64,000 nt of DNA from the NCBI GenBank assembly GCA_029233985.1, contig JARGOK010000002.1, forward strand, positions 248,001 through 312,000, written 5' to 3'. Within the stretch, counting starts at the first letter, position 1, and each line of letters starts with the position of its first letter. Shown here one piece after another: positions 43,801 through 54,076 of the stretch. Made by a program: the position numbers and the translations under genes. The notes under the pieces are model-generated. The model was given only the letters and a program-made list of their open reading frames with translations, was not told the DNA's origin and ran no database searches. Source of the stretch: Candidatus Altimarinota bacterium. Its GTDB lineage: Bacteria > Patescibacteriota > Gracilibacteria > JAUYGZ01.

Positions 43801-46800
43801 GCTATTTCTTGTACCCCTTCAAACCTGATAAAACTATTTGATTTATTAAGATTATTCACAAATCCAATATTGGATATGGCATCATCACCATCATTCAAAA
43901 AGATTTTTGACGCTCTATGTACAAAAGTGTCTTTTAACTCTGCATCTTGTACTTGTATCGCAAGATTCCCAAAAGAATCCGTAAAATTCACTAAAAGTGT
44001 CAAGTTCCCTTCATTCAAATCAGATTCAAATTGATTATTAATAATTCTAGAGAAATTCGTAAACGAAATTACTTGAGGACCAACCTGTGTAATACTCGCG
44101 TTCCCTAGTACATCATTGCTATTTTCATCAAGAAGGCGGTATGAAATTGCACCTATTTCCTGTATATCAAATGAAAAAGAAATTTCAGGTTGGCTTTGAG
44201 AAGCTCTGGTATAGACACTACCTCCATTAAAAACGAGGTTAGTAGGGGCTATAGCTTCTGTATCCTTATCTACTTCATTCAATGAATCAGGACTCAAATC
44301 TCCTAATTCTCCCTGAAGGAACAAATCAAAGGTGATTTTCCCATCATTATAAGTACTCAAATTCAGCAATTCCACAGTTGCAACTCCAGCAGACACATTC
44401 TTCGTTCCATTCATAAACTGAGTCCCATCCCCTATTGTATAATGAAGAATCCCATCAACATTCACCTCTACTGTAAACGAAGTATTACTCGCAGTATCTG
44501 CATTTATAGCATTCAACAAACCATTCACTTGAAGATTAGATGGAGCAAGTGGAGCTTCTAAAACATCAAATGCGATACTAGTAACATCTGCTACTCCAGG
44601 AGACGATACAACAAACGAATAGGACCCTACAGTACTCAACTGTAGATCTGAAAAAGTCGCCAAACCATTTACCGCGGAGACAGTATCTGTTCCTCCAAAA
44701 ATAACTCCAGCTGAAGGAACAACAGCAATAAGCACATCTGCATCTGTATCGATACGGTTAGCTCCTTGATCCAACAGCTCAACAGAAATATTTGACGTGA
44801 AAACATTTCCCACCAAAACATTTGTTGGATGCTGTACAAAACGAAGAGAGGAAGCTTGATCTGGAAGCAAATCTTGCTCAATAGCTTGTGAAAAAATAGA
44901 GTTTCCAGCCAAATCAGTAAACTGAATAATTGTCCTGAGCACACTATCAGTTTCAAAACGAAAACGTGAAATATCTGTATCAGAACAAGTATGAATTCCA
45001 GCATTAATATTCTCTAATGTACACGTCACGTCAGACTCAAAACCACCCCTATATATATTTTGAAAAGAAACCACTGCTCTACCAGGTTCAGAAACTTCAA
45101 AAAGAGTATCAAACGCTCCTGCATTTGTAGGGGTTATCGCTGTATCTCCATTAATTACAATATTTGTTGGAACATCAATAAGAGTATCCTTTAATACCGT
45201 CAACACTAGCTGCTGGCTATTCGAACCATTCCCATCAAGAAGCTCAAAAGAGGCTTGAATCTGCCCATCATCAAACCCAATAAAATTAAAATTAGAGAAA
45301 GTATTTGTTCCTACGGTCACTCCAGGATTTGAATTCATTACAGGAAGAGGGTTTTGTCCAACAGGACCTGAAAACGTATACAACAAAACTCCATCCACTG
45401 CAGAATCAATTGAAAATGAAGAATTGAGTACATTATCAGCATTGATAGCATTCACAACACCATTCATAACAAAATTTGTAGGAGTAGGCAGAATATCTCG
45501 AACGAAAAAACTCGGGCTAATAGCATCCACCAAATCTGCTGAAGTCACTTTAAGCTGATAGGTTCCAGAAGTCGTAATCTGTAGATCATCGAAATCAGCA
45601 GTTCCCAATGAAGATGTAAGCAAAGTCGTACCGCTAAGAGATACGCCTGAAGGGTTTCCCTCAAAACCTATAGCAAGTGGGAAATCTTGGTTTTGGACGA
45701 GAGCATTTATTTCATCTAAAACTGATACAGAAATATTTGTAAGAGGAGTATTTCGAGAACCAGATGGCACACCGTTAAAAGAAAGTCGCAGCGGAATAGG
45801 GTCTCGATTTTTCAAACTCAATTGGTACTTCGCTACAAAATACTCCACTTCTTGGGACGAATCTGCAGATCGAACAATTTGTCCTGTTTGATCAAAATTA
45901 AAGATTGTCTGAGTATCATGAGACATTCGACCCGCATAGGCAAAATCATCATTTGCAAAAGCATCAATGTCCGTTGCCTCAAAACCCACTTCCATCTTAC
46001 TCCATGCAAACACTCCATTTTTATCGTAGCGAAATAAAACAGGACCCAATCCATTTTCTGTCTTGATGAGAGGATCAGTAAACGAAATCTTGCTATTAGA
46101 TCGTGCAAGCCCAAGGATACTGTCATCGCTAAGAGATGATAGCGCATGAACAAAAACAGCATTTTGACCATCAAAATCACCTATTTGCTGAGACCAGAGT
46201 ATTTGACCATTAGTCTTTTCATACCTCGTAAGTCTTGCCAAAGACGTATCTTCTCTGTTGAACACAACTATTGAATCATCACTCAAAAGAGTCATATCTA
46301 CCTGCGAATTGAAAACAGGAAAATCCTGCGACCATACAATTTGATCCTGAGCATTAAACCGAGCTAAAAACCCATGATAAGTATTTAAATCAGGTGATGT
46401 ATAGCTATCAGAGCCCAAAGATATGGTGCCAGCAAACTTTCCCAAAAGCGAATATCCTCCATCGCTCAGAACAATTAACCGAACACCATCTGATACTGCA
46501 TTAGCACCTCCGACATTAAATCCATTCAAAGGAGAAAAATCTGAAGCATATCTAATAATATATGCATTACCTCCAGGCAAAGTAGTATTTGCCGAACCAA
46601 TAGAAGTCAAACCACCAAATGTACCATTACCTGTATTGCCTTCAAGTCTCCCAGTAATAATAATTGCATTATCACTAAATACGTTCATATCTCCCACATC
46701 AATACCGATAGATGGAATCAATTGTGCAACTTGGTTAAATTGTGAAGTCGCTGGATCAACAGTAAATAATTGGAATGCTGATTTTCCACTTCCTAAAATA

Positions 46801-49800
46801 TATCCACCGGTCGTCAAAAGCTGTCCATTGCTCATTAAAGCCATTCTAGGAAATGAATTTGAGCTTTGGAATGGAAGGGAGAAAAGTGAGTCATCATCTG
46901 CACCATACCCAACAATGAAATTCGTATTTACACCACTAGAACTTAATCGAAGAGGACTAGGCAAATGAGGAATATCAGTAATCCCAGTAAATCGTCCTGA
47001 AACAAAATAGCTTCCATCTGACCTGGTCAAAACTTGGGAAGGAATGAGATTCGCTCCATTTGTATTCGAAGAATCTGAAACATTTACAGTTTGTGCATTC
47101 GTCACATAAACATTAAAAGCATTGGTATTTGTTGTATTCAATCCTGGAGAAGATACTTCAAACTGATATCCATCCCCCACCACATCTACCATCACATTTG
47201 AAAACGTTGCTATTCCATTCACTGCAGTTGTAGTAAATGGACCAGTAGTTGCTCCATGAGGGTTCAAACGAAAAGACAAAGTCACATCATTATTGGCCGT
47301 AGAAACGAGCTGGTTTTGAGCATCTCGTATTTCAACGCTAATAGGAGGATCAATAATTTTTTCAGCTAAAACAACAAGAGGATTTTGCGTTACTTGGAGC
47401 TGAGTAGCAGAGGCTGTTGGTACACCGTTCAATGAATATCGTGCAATAAAACCTTCACCACTAGCAGATGTCGAGAGTGCTTGCTCTGTAGCCTCATTTT
47501 CATCAAAAAGAGAATTACCTCCTACGTCACCCGCAATGACAAAGCCATTATTTATTTTTCTAACTCCATGAATCAAGGTGTCTCCAGGACTTGTAATATG
47601 TTTCACCCAGTCTAATGTATTATCCATTCTAAAATGAGCCATAAAAATCTCTCGGGGTTGACCAAGAATTGTTAATTCAGTATTTGGAACCAAAATAGAC
47701 CCAAAAGATGCTGAAGGAGTATTGTATGAACCAACCACCAATGCATCATCTCCATATAGTGACGTGATATGTAGGTCAAAGAAGCTACCAGATTGAGAAA
47801 TATTATTCACGGATACTAAAGAACCACTTCCATCATATCGTGCAAAATAAGCACCCGTTGCAAAAAAACTGGAACCATCAAATAAACTCGAGCCAGAGGA
47901 AGTCCCAGTTGTCAAAATCATGTCTGAACTCACTACATCTATATCCTTAGCAAAAACTGCACCACCATCACCATCATCAGTTTGCCAAATCACTTCCCCA
48001 TCTTTTGTAAACCGAACGAGTGCAGCATTATGATTTGTTTGAGACGGAAAAGTAATAGATTGAGAAGTAGTATCTACAAAAGAGAGCTGTAAAAATGATG
48101 TAGAAAACACAAAGTCATCATTTGAAAAAGAAGAAATAGCATCATAATCATTTCCAGTAATGATGGAACCTGACAGTGGAATTTTCCACAAAGTTGAAGA
48201 GTTTGCAGCAAATCGCTGTAAAAAGTAATCTCCATCAGCACCATATAAAAGCACACTTCCATCACTTAAGGCTTCTACATCTATACCGATACCACCAGGC
48301 GATGAGTTAATTGGCATAGCCCAATCCAAATCTCCATTTGGAAGATATTTTGCAAGAAAACCATGAATAGTTGAGGCAGTACCAGGCACCGACAAGCTCA
48401 CGGTATTATTAACACTCACATCCTGACCCAATCGCATTGGTGAATTAAAATGCCCGGTTACATAAACCGTTTTATCAGTATGTAAAGCCACATCAAGTCC
48501 AAGATTATTATTTCCACCTTGATCAGAAATCCTTACCCATTCGAGCTGTTGGTTTGAATCATATAAAGCTACAAAAAATACAACATTATTTGTAGGAGTC
48601 GTTGAAGCTCCATTTCCAAAAATCGTTTCATTGCCTCCAAAGAATCCTGTAATAGCCGTTGTCCCATCAGGAAGGCTATCCATCCCTTTAACAGCTACAT
48701 TGCCTCCAGACTGGGTCATGGTTTGGTGAAGTGTTGAAAGGACTGGTAAATGCCTCACAGAAAAAGCTTCACTATCTACACTCGATAAAGAATTGGCATT
48801 CGCCTCAAACACATACCCCTCACCTACTTGATCCAGCTGAAGATTACTAAAGGTCGCCACACCATTCACAGCCTGAACTGTTTGCGGAGTAAATGAGGCA
48901 GAACCCGGGTTTGTTTTGAGAGAAAGGGTCACTTGAGTAGAAGACAAACCAACTCTCGAGCCACGAAAATCTTGAACCTCAACTTGAATATCTGGGGATA
49001 TTTGCTTTCCAAGAAGAGTATCTTGAGGTTGTTGAATAAAAGCCAACTTCGTTGGGTTTCCTCCTTGAAGAGGAATTGGACCAAATTGAGCAAGAAAGGT
49101 ACCATTGCTCTGATTATTTATCGAAGATTTTTGTAGTCCTTGCTGATCAAATCCATACTCAAAATCTGGAGCATAATCACCAAGAACAAAAATTCTATGA
49201 TCTTCAGATACAACCAATCCTGTCATATCATCACCAAAATTTGCCCCCATCTTATGAGCCCAATTAAATACTCCAGCAGAAGAATACTGAGCGATAAATA
49301 AATCTCGAAAAGGGTTTGAAGAAACAAACTCTAAAGTGTTCGTATTTTCACCAAAAAATGCTCGATAAGTATAGTCTCCACCAATCAAGACATTTCCATC
49401 TTCTAATACTTCTACTTCATTTACGATGTTAAAAGAGTTTCCAATACTCGCGTCTCCACTGACCAAACGAACCCAGCTAAACTGACCATCATTCGCTTCA
49501 AATCGAGCCAAAAACCCATCTTCAAGTCCAACAGAACTAATGGTCTGGTCATTCAGTTCATTATTACCAAAATGAGCCATACCTCTAATTGGACCAGTCA
49601 AATACAGTCCACCATCAGGACTTCCAGCAATATCTAAAGCCTTAAAATTAGTAGTCCCAAAATTATTATTTGCTATAGATGTAGCCCAAACAAAATCTCC
49701 AGACATTGTATATTGAGCCAAGAAGAGATCTCTTTGTCCTTCCAATGCTAAAGTGACTGCGCTTGCTCCTGACCCAAAAAGAAAAGAAGAACTATCAAAA

Positions 49801-52800
49801 AATCCAGCTATTACAATGTTTCCTTGAGGGAGTACTTCTACATCTACTTCAAATTCTGCATCAGTTCCACCAGCACTCTTCACCCACTGAAGAGTTCCAT
49901 CGCGATTGTATCGAGCTAAAAAGGCGTCTTCAGAAGAGTTATTTGTATTGAGAGTTGTCTCATTCGCTTCATTTTGCCCAAATATTGCCGACCCAATAAA
50001 TGAACCTGAAACGACAAAACCTCCATCACTGAGAGCTTCGACTGCATCACAAGAATCTGAACCAGAAGAAACGATTCGTTTAAACCAGTCAAAATCACCA
50101 TTTGATTGATACCGTATCAGAAAACAATCAGAAGAATTCACTGCACCAGAACTCACCGTTATGGGTTGAGCTATTTCTGGAGCAAAAGTTACTGTATCTG
50201 AAAACTGTCCAACTGCCACCACACTTCCATCTGGAAAAAGAGAAACACCCAAACCTGTTGCAGCATTTGTTGATCCATCAGTGGTTCTTACCCATAAAAG
50301 ATTATGTTGAGCATCATACTTTGAGATATAGGCATTGATATTTGAAAGGTTTGAAGAAACCGTTTGCATTTCCGGAGTTCCAGCATCAAAAACAGCATTA
50401 ATAAAATCACCTACTTGTGCACTTGTCCCATCTGAAAGCACATCTAGATCTACAGAGAGTCTAGTATCAAGAGATTCAGAACTATCAGCATATGGTGGTA
50501 CGTAATATATCCTAAAAGGATCACTGTCTACACTCGTCAGCCCATTAGAACTTGCTTCTATCACATATCCTGCAGAAGTATTTTCTAATACAAGATCATC
50601 AAATACTGCCACTCCATTTACAGCAGGTGAAGAAAGTGTTCCCATCAGTGTTGAAGACGTCGGGTTTGTGGATAAAGTGAGGGTTATTGTATTAGTTGCA
50701 CTCGTCACTCTATTCCCTTGAGAATCTTGTATTTCTACTGAAACACTCGGAAATATTGTTCTATATTGGGAGCTATTCGTTGGTTCTTGAACAAATGCTA
50801 ACTGCACAGGACCACCACTAAGAGAATCTTGAAGAGTATAGGCAGCAACATAAGCTTCCAATGATCCATTTGTACTGGTAATAGAAGTTTCCTCAGGAGT
50901 ACCAGGTGAAAACACAAGATTTGAAAAAGGCATATGACCACCAATATATACCGTACTTTCATCAGTCGAAAGAGTGACCGAGCTCACATCATCTGATGAA
51001 GTACCCCCAGCATTTTGTACCCACAAAGCATCGAATTGTTTCCCAAATTGACCAACAAAAACATCTGGGGCAGCACTGACAGAACTAAGATCATAAGATC
51101 CGTCTGCATGAGGAAAAGACATTTGAGGGGTGAAAGTTCCCGTCAGAAGAAAAGAATCATCCGAACGAACAACAAGATCTTTCACTGAGCTCTGACGAGA
51201 AACACCTGAAGCAAGTAAAAGTTTTTCTTGAAGAAGTGTTCCACTGGACGAAAAGCGTTGCAGGTTTATCTGAGAAAGACCTGATGAAGAAGTATTTCCT
51301 GCTACCACAACATCTCCATTTGAAAACACTCCTACAGACTGAGGTCCAAAGTTTTCACTTTTTTGAGTATAATCATCCAAAGACTGAGCAAAGCGAAGGG
51401 TTCCATCAGCATTATAATGAGCTAAAAATCCTGTACCAGGTGTAGAAAGAGTTGTCTCAGCAGCTTCGTTTGTTCCAAAGACAGAACTCGGTGGATAATT
51501 CCCCACCACATAAAATGTGCCATCCGGAGCAAGAGTCAATCGAGGAAAAATATCCAATCGAGTAAAACCACCTCCAGGAGGAGCAGTTGTAGGCGTTTCA
51601 ATATGCTTTACCCATACCACAGATCCATCATTCAAAAACCGAGCCAAAGTAATTTGCCCTTGAACCGCTCCTCGATTACTCACCGTTATTCCATCAATTG
51701 TTATACTCAACGCAAGATTTTGAGCAACAGCAATATATCCATCACTTGTTGCTATCACATCGGTAAAAATATCATCAATCGCTCCTCCATCTGGATATGT
51801 TTTGGTATACACCATGTTTCCGGTATCTCTACTCAATTTTGCTATCATGAGACCCGAAGGAATCCCAGAACGACCGCCAAGACCAACCACAACAATACTC
51901 CCATCACTCAAATAAGCCATGGCCCGTCCTTCATCAGGAAACTGAGATACGCCGTTACTATTGATCGTATCCAACCAGCTTATTTCATGATTTGAAGAAT
52001 ATCGAGACACAAATCCATCTCCACCACCAGAACTAATATCTATGGATTGTCGCGCAATTCTAGCTGGATCTGTATCTCCCCAAATCCCATTATTAAAAAA
52101 ATTCCCAGATGCCAAAAAACCACCAGTCAAATCAGTTATAACATCTTCGATACGTAATAAAGAACCCGCTTGATTTGCTTTGAGATGCTCTACAAATTGA
52201 AGCTGTGAAGAGACTTGAGAAATTGAAAACACATCAGTATTTACAGTTGGAAACCCATTCGTACCCACCTGAAGAACATAGCCTTGTCCAACATCTGAAA
52301 GATACCATTCATCAAAAACAGCCAGCCCATCAACAGCATTTACACTTACCTCCCCCTTCAAAGTCACACCTAAAGCTGGAACAGCCAAAGAGAGCGTCAC
52401 AGTATCAGAAAAACTTGTCACTCGTTGCCCTTGAGCATCATTCACAGATACATGGAGAGCTTGCTGCGGAAGAGCATTTATAAATCCATCAATTGGCTGA
52501 TTCACCAAAGCTAACTGACTTGCCGGTAATGCAAATTTCAAACCATACTCGGCTAAAAACAAAGATTTTTCTGTGCTTTGTGAACTCAAGTCAATCGATT
52601 GAGCATTATGAAGATCAAGATCCAAACCATTAGTAAATGTTCCAGCAATAAAGAAAGAATCTTGGTCTGTAATAGACACATCATAAGCCCTATTCAGTCC
52701 TGGACTAGTCATTTGCTTGGCCCATTGAAAATTCAAATCTTGGTCATAAAAAGCAACAAAAGCATCCTCAGTTCCATTTGGAGTCAAGGTTTGTGACTGA

Positions 52801-53975
52801 TTTCCTGATCCAAACAACAACTGAGATCCCAAGTATCCACTCACTAAAAATGAATCATCAGAAAACACATCCACACCATGAGCACCATCAATTCCTCGAG
52901 GACTCGAACCACTATTCGTGATAATTTCATTTTTCGATATCACCCCAGAAGGAGTAATTCGTCCGATATATACATCAGATGAAATATCAACAGCTGTAGA
53001 AGCAACCAATACAATATCTCCATTCGACAAAAGATCCATATCAATAAAATGCGAAACAACAGACAAACCAGATATTGGAATAACAAATTCTTGAGCACCA
53101 GATACTCCATTATACTTTGCTAAAAACACTCCTGAACCAGCAGGAGATCCAGGACCAAAAAAGAGGCCACCACTAAAAGTTGCAGCAACATACACATCTC
53201 CTTGAGTATCAATCAAAACATCCTTGCATCCCGACGTGGTTAAAAACCCTTCAGCATTATTAACCCACTTCGTGAGAACTTGAGAAGATGCATTTAAACC
53301 AAGACGGAAAACCATAAAGGTAGAAGATGAATTGCCTTTATTTGAAACCGTAGAACCAAACGAAAGACTATCTGAATTCTGTGTACCACAGACCACAAAA
53401 TCATTATCAGCAAATGAATCAACATCATTCAATTGATCACCTCCATTGGAAATATTTGATGAGAACTGTTTCACAGAAACACCATTTGGATCATAAATAT
53501 GGACATATGCCCGGGTCGCAAAAGAGTTCTGATTATCAGCTGACAATCTCCCAGTCAAAATAATATTTCCATTGGGAAGCACTTCAACACCCGCTCCAAC
53601 ATCTAAATGTACTGTTCCGCCATCAATAACTTTCCACCATAGAAGAGTTTTTTGAGGGGAAAATCGAGCAACAAAGGCATCAGTATCACTTGAAGGCGGA
53701 ATAGATACACCAGACCCAATGCTAGGAGTACCTTTATAAAATCCTGACATCACCACTCCTCCATCAGGGTATGAATCCATATCTAAAACAGTGACTTCTT
53801 CATTCGCACCACTATTCCCGTTTGGAATCTCAGTTTGAACTGCGTTCACAAAATCTGTTCCAATCGACATGGCTTGTTGAGATTGTCCAGTATGCATCCA
53901 CCATGAAGACAACCCAATCATCCAAATGAAAAAAACTCCCAACGCACCGATACGGATTTCTTTCTTATCCCACAT
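40878..53975 (-). CDS. Giant 4365-residue SLH-anchored repeat protein
   Basis: Signal anchor 1-38 (IRIGALGVFFIWMIGLSSWW). Residues ~60-2820 are five modules of ~550: each a string of SBBP/propeller-like repeats (ALPDGSVVVAGQFS, FLARYNRDGTLQWVKS) followed by an Ig-like domain (LAFVQEPTNS...VSVEIQDSQGNRVTSATNT, GVAVFDDL) at ~485, ~1050, ~1635, ~2190 and ~2725, with a sixth Ig at ~3035. Residues ~2830-4090 hold about eleven ~110-residue repeats opening TNIVINGG or similar and containing LSDGxLxxxVxFTDxxGN. A Gly5/Ser hinge and acidic linker (~4095-4160) lead to three SLH domains (~4165-4345). Exported and tethered to the wall by its C-terminus, it could reach far from the cell. ATG at 53975; a GTG lies two codons upstream. 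Confidence 0.9.
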   Translation of the reverse strand: MWDKKEIRIGALGVFFIWMIGLSSWWMHTGQSQQAMSIGTDFVNAVQTEIPNGNSGANEEVTVLDMDSYPDGGVVMSGFYKGTPSIGSGVSIPPSSDTDAFVARFSPQKTLLWWKVIDGGTVHLDVGAGVEVLPNGNIILTGRLSADNQNSFATRAYVHIYDPNGVSVKQFSSNISNGGDQLNDVDSFADNDFVVCGTQNSDSLSFGSTVSNKGNSSSTFMVFRLGLNASSQVLTKWVNNAEGFLTTSGCKDVLIDTQGDVYVAATFSGGLFFGPGSPAGSGVFLAKYNGVSGAQEFVIPISGLSVVSHFIDMDLLSNGDIVLVASTAVDISSDVYIGRITPSGVISKNEIITNSGSSPRGIDGAHGVDVFSDDSFLVSGYLGSQLLFGSGNQSQTLTPNGTEDAFVAFYDQDLNFQWAKQMTSPGLNRAYDVSITDQDSFFIAGTFTNGLDLDLHNAQSIDLSSQSTEKSLFLAEYGLKFALPASQLALVNQPIDGFINALPQQALHVSVNDAQGQRVTSFSDTVTLSLAVPALGVTLKGEVSVNAVDGLAVFDEWYLSDVGQGYVLQVGTNGFPTVNTDVFSISQVSSQLQFVEHLKANQAGSLLRIEDVITDLTGGFLASGNFFNNGIWGDTDPARIARQSIDISSGGGDGFVSRYSSNHEISWLDTINSNGVSQFPDEGRAMAYLSDGSIVVVGLGGRSGIPSGLMIAKLSRDTGNMVYTKTYPDGGAIDDIFTDVIATSDGYIAVAQNLALSITIDGITVSNRGAVQGQITLARFLNDGSVVWVKHIETPTTAPPGGGFTRLDIFPRLTLAPDGTFYVVGNYPPSSVFGTNEAAETTLSTPGTGFLAHYNADGTLRFAQSLDDYTQKSENFGPQSVGVFSNGDVVVAGNTSSSGLSQINLQRFSSSGTLLQEKLLLASGVSRQSSVKDLVVRSDDSFLLTGTFTPQMSFPHADGSYDLSSVSAAPDVFVGQFGKQFDALWVQNAGGTSSDDVSSVTLSTDESTVYIGGHMPFSNLVFSPGTPEETSITSTNGSLEAYVAAYTLQDSLSGGPVQLAFVQEPTNSSQYRTIFPSVSVEIQDSQGNRVTSATNTITLTLSTNPTSSTLMGTLSSPAVNGVAVFDDLVLENTSAGYVIEASSNGLTSVDSDPFRIYYVPPYADSSESLDTRLSVDLDVLSDGTSAQVGDFINAVFDAGTPEMQTVSSNLSNINAYISKYDAQHNLLWVRTTDGSTNAATGLGVSLFPDGSVVAVGQFSDTVTFAPEIAQPITVSSGAVNSSDCFLIRYQSNGDFDWFKRIVSSGSDSCDAVEALSDGGFVVSGSFIGSAIFGQNEANETTLNTNNSSEDAFLARYNRDGTLQWVKSAGGTDAEFEVDVEVLPQGNIVIAGFFDSSSFLFGSGASAVTLALEGQRDLFLAQYTMSGDFVWATSIANNNFGTTNFKALDIAGSPDGGLYLTGPIRGMAHFGNNELNDQTISSVGLEDGFLARFEANDGQFSWVRLVSGDASIGNSFNIVNEVEVLEDGNVLIGGDYTYRAFFGENTNTLEFVSSNPFRDLFIAQYSSAGVFNWAHKMGANFGDDMTGLVVSEDHRIFVLGDYAPDFEYGFDQQGLQKSSINNQSNGTFLAQFGPIPLQGGNPTKLAFIQQPQDTLLGKQISPDIQVEVQDFRGSRVGLSSTQVTLSLKTNPGSASFTPQTVQAVNGVATFSNLQLDQVGEGYVFEANANSLSSVDSEAFSVRHLPVLSTLHQTMTQSGGNVAVKGMDSLPDGTTAITGFFGGNETIFGNGASTTPTNNVVFFVALYDSNQQLEWVRISDQGGNNNLGLDVALHTDKTVYVTGHFNSPMRLGQDVSVNNTVSLSVPGTASTIHGFLAKYLPNGDLDWAMPINSSPGGIGIDVEALSDGSVLLYGADGDYFLQRFAANSSTLWKIPLSGSIITGNDYDAISSFSNDDFVFSTSFLQLSFVDTTSQSITFPSQTNHNAALVRFTKDGEVIWQTDDGDGGAVFAKDIDVVSSDMILTTGTSSGSSLFDGSSFFATGAYFARYDGSGSLVSVNNISQSGSFFDLHITSLYGDDALVVGSYNTPSASFGSILVPNTELTILGQPREIFMAHFRMDNTLDWVKHITSPGDTLIHGVRKINNGFVIAGDVGGNSLFDENEATEQALSTSASGEGFIARYSLNGVPTASATQLQVTQNPLVVLAEKIIDPPISVEIRDAQNQLVSTANNDVTLSFRLNPHGATTGPFTTTAVNGIATFSNVMVDVVGDGYQFEVSSPGLNTTNTNAFNVYVTNAQTVNVSDSSNTNGANLIPSQVLTRSDGSYFVSGRFTGITDIPHLPSPLRLSSSGVNTNFIVGYGADDDSLFSLPFQSSNSFPRMALMSNGQLLTTGGYILGSGKSAFQLFTVDPATSQFNQVAQLIPSIGIDVGDMNVFSDNAIIITGRLEGNTGNGTFGGLTSIGSANTTLPGGNAYIIRYASDFSPLNGFNVGGANAVSDGVRLIVLSDGGYSLLGKFAGTISLGSDSYTSPDLNTYHGFLARFNAQDQIVWSQDFPVFNSQVDMTLLSDDSIVVFNREDTSLARLTRYEKTNGQILWSQQIGDFDGQNAVFVHALSSLSDDSILGLARSNSKISFTDPLIKTENGLGPVLFRYDKNGVFAWSKMEVGFEATDIDAFANDDFAYAGRMSHDTQTIFNFDQTGQIVRSADSSQEVEYFVAKYQLSLKNRDPIPLRLSFNGVPSGSRNTPLTNISVSVLDEINALVQNQDFPLAIGFEGNPSGVSLSGTTLLTSSLGTADFDDLQITTSGTYQLKVTSADLVDAISPSFFVRDILPTPTNFVMNGVVNAINADNVLNSSFSIDSAVDGVLLYTFSGPVGQNPLPVMNSNPGVTVGTNTFSNFNFIGFDDGQIQASFELLDGNGSNSQQLVLTVLKDTLIDVPTNIVINGDTAITPTNAGAFDTLFEVSEPGRAVVSFQNIYRGGFESDVTCTLENINAGIHTCSDTDISRFRFETDSVLRTIIQFTDLAGNSIFSQAIEQDLLPDQASSLRFVQHPTNVLVGNVFTSNISVELLDQGANRIDTDADVLIAVVPSAGVIFGGTDTVSAVNGLATFSDLQLSTVGSYSFVVSSPGVADVTSIAFDVLEAPLAPSNLQVNGLLNAINADTASNTSFTVEVNVDGILHYTIGDGTQFMNGTKNVSAGVATVELLNLSTYNDGKITFDLFLQGELGDLSPDSLNEVDKDTEAIAPTNLVFNGGSVYTRASQSQPEISFSFDIQEIGAISYRLLDENSNDVLGNASITQVGPQVISFTNFSRIINNQFESDLNEGNLTLLVNFTDSFGNLAIQVQDAELKDTFVHRASKIFLNDGDDAISNIGFVNNLNKSNSFIRFEGVQEIATVDYLVKDQSGGEVTGQKNIDTVQMITEIGPLDLSQLADEKLLIQFSHRDAYGNTDFDSTGFVYDKDAQVSEIDGLLLNGGNPIIGTQKSSVEMNIDTVFEPGSLNILIEDEAEPPHQITRTLSVSQAGSVLDTFDLSEFDDGNVFLRVTFTDAFGNTALEQSTSVEMDTIAQPLSDFLVNGNAPINASRLTDFSITYTAAELGNTVITISELNNSQNKVLINDPITSIAPQIISGDVSILNDDLLNISFDFTDSLGNVAVTQRTIGRRDATNLGLTNIVINGGNVVNGSLKTMVPIVFDAPEAGVASVFFSDGTTEIRYNIQAGPLSPNTALDPILNNTFQSVFLTLDDGQITSRFAFEDHAGNISQGVGPSIQMDTQVDPATNIVVNGGNTINNSQQTTVAVDYNVLESGSSQVIISDGTDQVMSVLVSGSDLNRSQVLDVSTLRDGVLSVSVNFTDEVGNLAITAASTAQKDAQARAITGVVLNNGVVINKASEKLVTLDFNSSEEGIANYTVRNGSDEIEGDFIVRFGISVNQIGSIPVVINDETLIRNIDVSSLPDGELEAEVLFTDDVGNVVNLGLDRVKKDTRVNAPSLVQINNNQRLLHSARSAVELAFDIDEPGNISYRLIQGVNRIESGASYVSLGSYSFQGVNLSGFNASTFQLEMEFTDEAGNSVSIPQQSYSFALSGGLDPRRRNENEIVSSQPVFVPRSGGGGGGSSVAPVFIDETTNDNEKQSELENIDDEPEGFFDFLFGNDNEESQDDLEFKNTELFEDVQEGDEGFREIQRLKDLGVVEGVNNSNVFAPSRFIDRAQILKILMKLMSYEEPEKVVQRPFLDIPTTEWYSPFVWIAKQLGFIDGYPDGSYKPAQLVNKAEAMKMMYRVIGIEPLDIQESIFADIPDEEWHLPYFVDAYHKGILEVDDLGDARYVDPAEIVDRRWFAQMVIRLWESNDELTSKDLDLDQIVTGSAAI

Positions 53976-54004
53976 AATCACATCAAATGGTCTTTATTAA
54001 GCCA

Positions 54005-54034
54005 ATTTTACCTTTTTTCAAGAGGATGCATCAA
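54005..54034 (-). promoter_or_regulatory. Promoter of the giant SLH gene
   Basis: Minus strand TTGATG (54034-54029), 18-bp spacer, TAAAAT (54010-54005), 29 bp before the ATG. Confidence 0.5.
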
Positions 54035-54076
54035 GAAAAATGAAGGTTTGTGTGAAACAACTTTTTATTCATATAT

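Noticed and set aside
40900-53600. Many short plus-strand frames opposite the giant gene
   Set aside because: They follow from low stop density opposite a Ser/Thr/Asp-rich repeat gene and carry no domain or start signal.
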